Positions 63,022 to 64,000 of a stretch of 64,000 nucleotides of DNA are shown piece after piece. The position numbers were made by a program, and so were the translations under genes. The DNA lies in NCBI RefSeq assembly GCF_039537985.1, contig NZ_BAABBN010000012.1:186001-250000 (forward strand). The letters are read 5' to 3'. The notes beneath the pieces are model-generated. The model was not told the DNA's origin, did not search any database, and was given only the letters and a program-made list of their open reading frames with translations. This DNA comes from Litoribacillus peritrichatus. Its GTDB lineage: Bacteria; Pseudomonadota; Gammaproteobacteria; Pseudomonadales; Litoribrevibacteraceae. Positions within the stretch are counted from its first letter, which is position 1. Every line of letters begins with the position of its first letter.

Positions 63022-64000
63022 ATGGCAGATTTATCACATTACAGAAACATTGGTATCTTCGCGCACGTTGATGCGGGTAAGACAACTACAACTGAGCGTA
63101 TCCTGAAACTTACGGGTAAAATCCATAAGACAGGTGAAGTACACGACGGTGCAGCGACAACTGACTTCATGGAACAGGAAGCTGAGCGTGGTATTACCAT
63201 TCAGTCGGCAGCAACGACTTGTTTCTGGAAAGATCATCGCATGAACATCATCGATACTCCTGGACACGTTGACTTCACTGTTGAAGTTTACCGTTCATTG
63301 AAAGTATTGGATGGTGGTGTTGGTGTATTCTGTGGTTCTGGTGGTGTTGAGCCTCAATCAGAAACTAACTGGCGCTATGCTAACGAATCTGAAGTTGCTC
63401 GTATCATCTTCGTAAACAAGCTAGACCGTATCGGTGCTGACTTCCTGCGCGTAGTTGGTCAGGTTGAAGACGTTTTGGGTGCAAATCCACTTGTAATGAC
63501 GCTTCCAATCGGTCGTGAAGACGAATTCGTTGGTGTTGTAGACATCCTAAGTCGTCAAGCTTTCGTATGGGATGACTCTGGTCTTCCAGAAAACTACGAA
63601 ATCAAAGAAATTCCTGCAGACATGGTTGATCAGGTAGAAGAATACCGTGAGAAACTAATCGAAACTGCAGTAGAGCAAGACGACGACCTGATGATGTCCT
63701 ACATGGACGGCGAAGAGCCTTCTATAGAAGACATCAAGCGTTGTATCCGTAAAGGTACAATTGCTCTGGACTTCTTCCCTACTTACTGTGGTTCTGCGTT
63801 CAAGAACAAAGGTGTTCAGTTGGTACTTGACGCTGTTGTTGATTACCTACCAAGCCCAACAGAAGTTGATCCTCAGCCATTGACTGACTCAGAAACTGGT
63901 GAGCCTACTGGTGAAGTGGCAACTGTATCTGCAGACGAGCCACTACGTGCACTTGCGTTTAAGATCATGGACGACCGTTTCGGCGCCCTGACCTTCATCC
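63022..64000 (+). CDS. fusA2: Elongation factor G, FusB/EF-G2 type (partial)
   Basis: First 326 codons, open to the right edge. GTPase motifs AHVDAGKT (14-21), DTPGH (about 80-84) and NKLD. The segment VYRSLKVLDGGVGVFCGSGGVEPQSETNWRYANESEVARIIFVNKLDR marks the EF-G2/FusB lineage rather than the str-operon fusA. It moves tRNA-mRNA on the ribosome and, in some FusB types, ribosome recycling. The codon use (CGT, GGT, GTT, GCT) is strongly biased, unlike most neighbours, which suggests high expression. Confidence 0.9.
   Translation, partial: MADLSHYRNIGIFAHVDAGKTTTTERILKLTGKIHKTGEVHDGAATTDFMEQEAERGITIQSAATTCFWKDHRMNIIDTPGHVDFTVEVYRSLKVLDGGVGVFCGSGGVEPQSETNWRYANESEVARIIFVNKLDRIGADFLRVVGQVEDVLGANPLVMTLPIGREDEFVGVVDILSRQAFVWDDSGLPENYEIKEIPADMVDQVEEYREKLIETAVEQDDDLMMSYMDGEEPSIEDIKRCIRKGTIALDFFPTYCGSAFKNKGVQLVLDAVVDYLPSPTEVDPQPLTDSETGEPTGEVATVSADEPLRALAFKIMDDRFGALTFI

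Overview
This window looks like a chromosomal segment of a marine-type gammaproteobacterium, probably near Oceanospirillales/Marinobacter-like lineages. The evidence is gene content: the exbB-exbD-lpxK block, a wax-ester synthase/DGAT, a fused IcmF mutase, an EF-G of the FusB type, an OprC-type copper receptor, and UPF0149 and YajQ. No genus can be assigned from sequence reading alone. Composition is mid-range, genes are tightly packed on both strands, and I see no rRNA, tRNA, CRISPR array, prophage or intact insertion sequence.

Layout. 1-6.8 kb: envelope genes (lpxK partial, exbD, exbB, comEC, a DUF2062 gene, lolD with one LolC/E-type permease). 6.9-8.7 kb: a PilZ protein and two small exported proteins. 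8.8-13.6 kb: gspA-gspB-dinG. 13.7-19.2 kb: one very large lipoprotein gene made of two near-identical ~890-residue units, interrupted by a 169-base assembly gap. 19.4-28.7 kb: single genes and pairs (cyclic-nucleotide-binding protein, BadF-type kinase with a LmbE deacetylase, pentapeptide/K+-channel protein, methyltransferase, DUF1415, Tim44-like, LysE exporter, SmpA-like lipoprotein, WYL regulator with a divergent 49-codon gene, Spy/CpxP-like protein). 28.8-34.8 kb: a degenerate-GGDEF/EAL protein, a CvfB-like S1 protein, and cpxR-cpxA. 34.8-40.6 kb: pyrC, an SDR, UPF0149, an ABC1/UbiB kinase, WS/DGAT. 40.8-45.9 kb: same-strand regB-regA-tonB-oprC. 46-53.2 kb: parvulin, SGNH hydrolase, a MITE-like element in the 3' end of a CWC gene, a PhaC-like hydrolase, a PP2C-kinase fusion, NnrS and a solute-binding protein. 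53.4-64 kb: icmF, a second binding protein, an AraC/AhpD-like pair, yajQ, DUF2164-VOC-cobS, an HDOD protein and the start of fusA2.

Three signals link genes. First, the cpxR promoter region carries an exact match to the known CpxR box (GTAAA-N5-GTAAA), and two closely similar 17-bp sites lie upstream of the Spy/CpxP-like gene and of the giant lipoprotein, suggesting a small Cpx regulon. Second, the regBA two-component system is collinear with a TonB and an OprC-type receptor that keeps the CxxxM and HxM copper ligands; the RegB-like sensor has a His/Met-rich loop, suggesting a redox/copper acquisition unit. Third, two short degenerate tandem-repeat arrays both begin at a stop codon, and a 265-bp MITE-like element supplies the last codons of a CWC gene. 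All regulatory links are inferences from sequence motifs and position.
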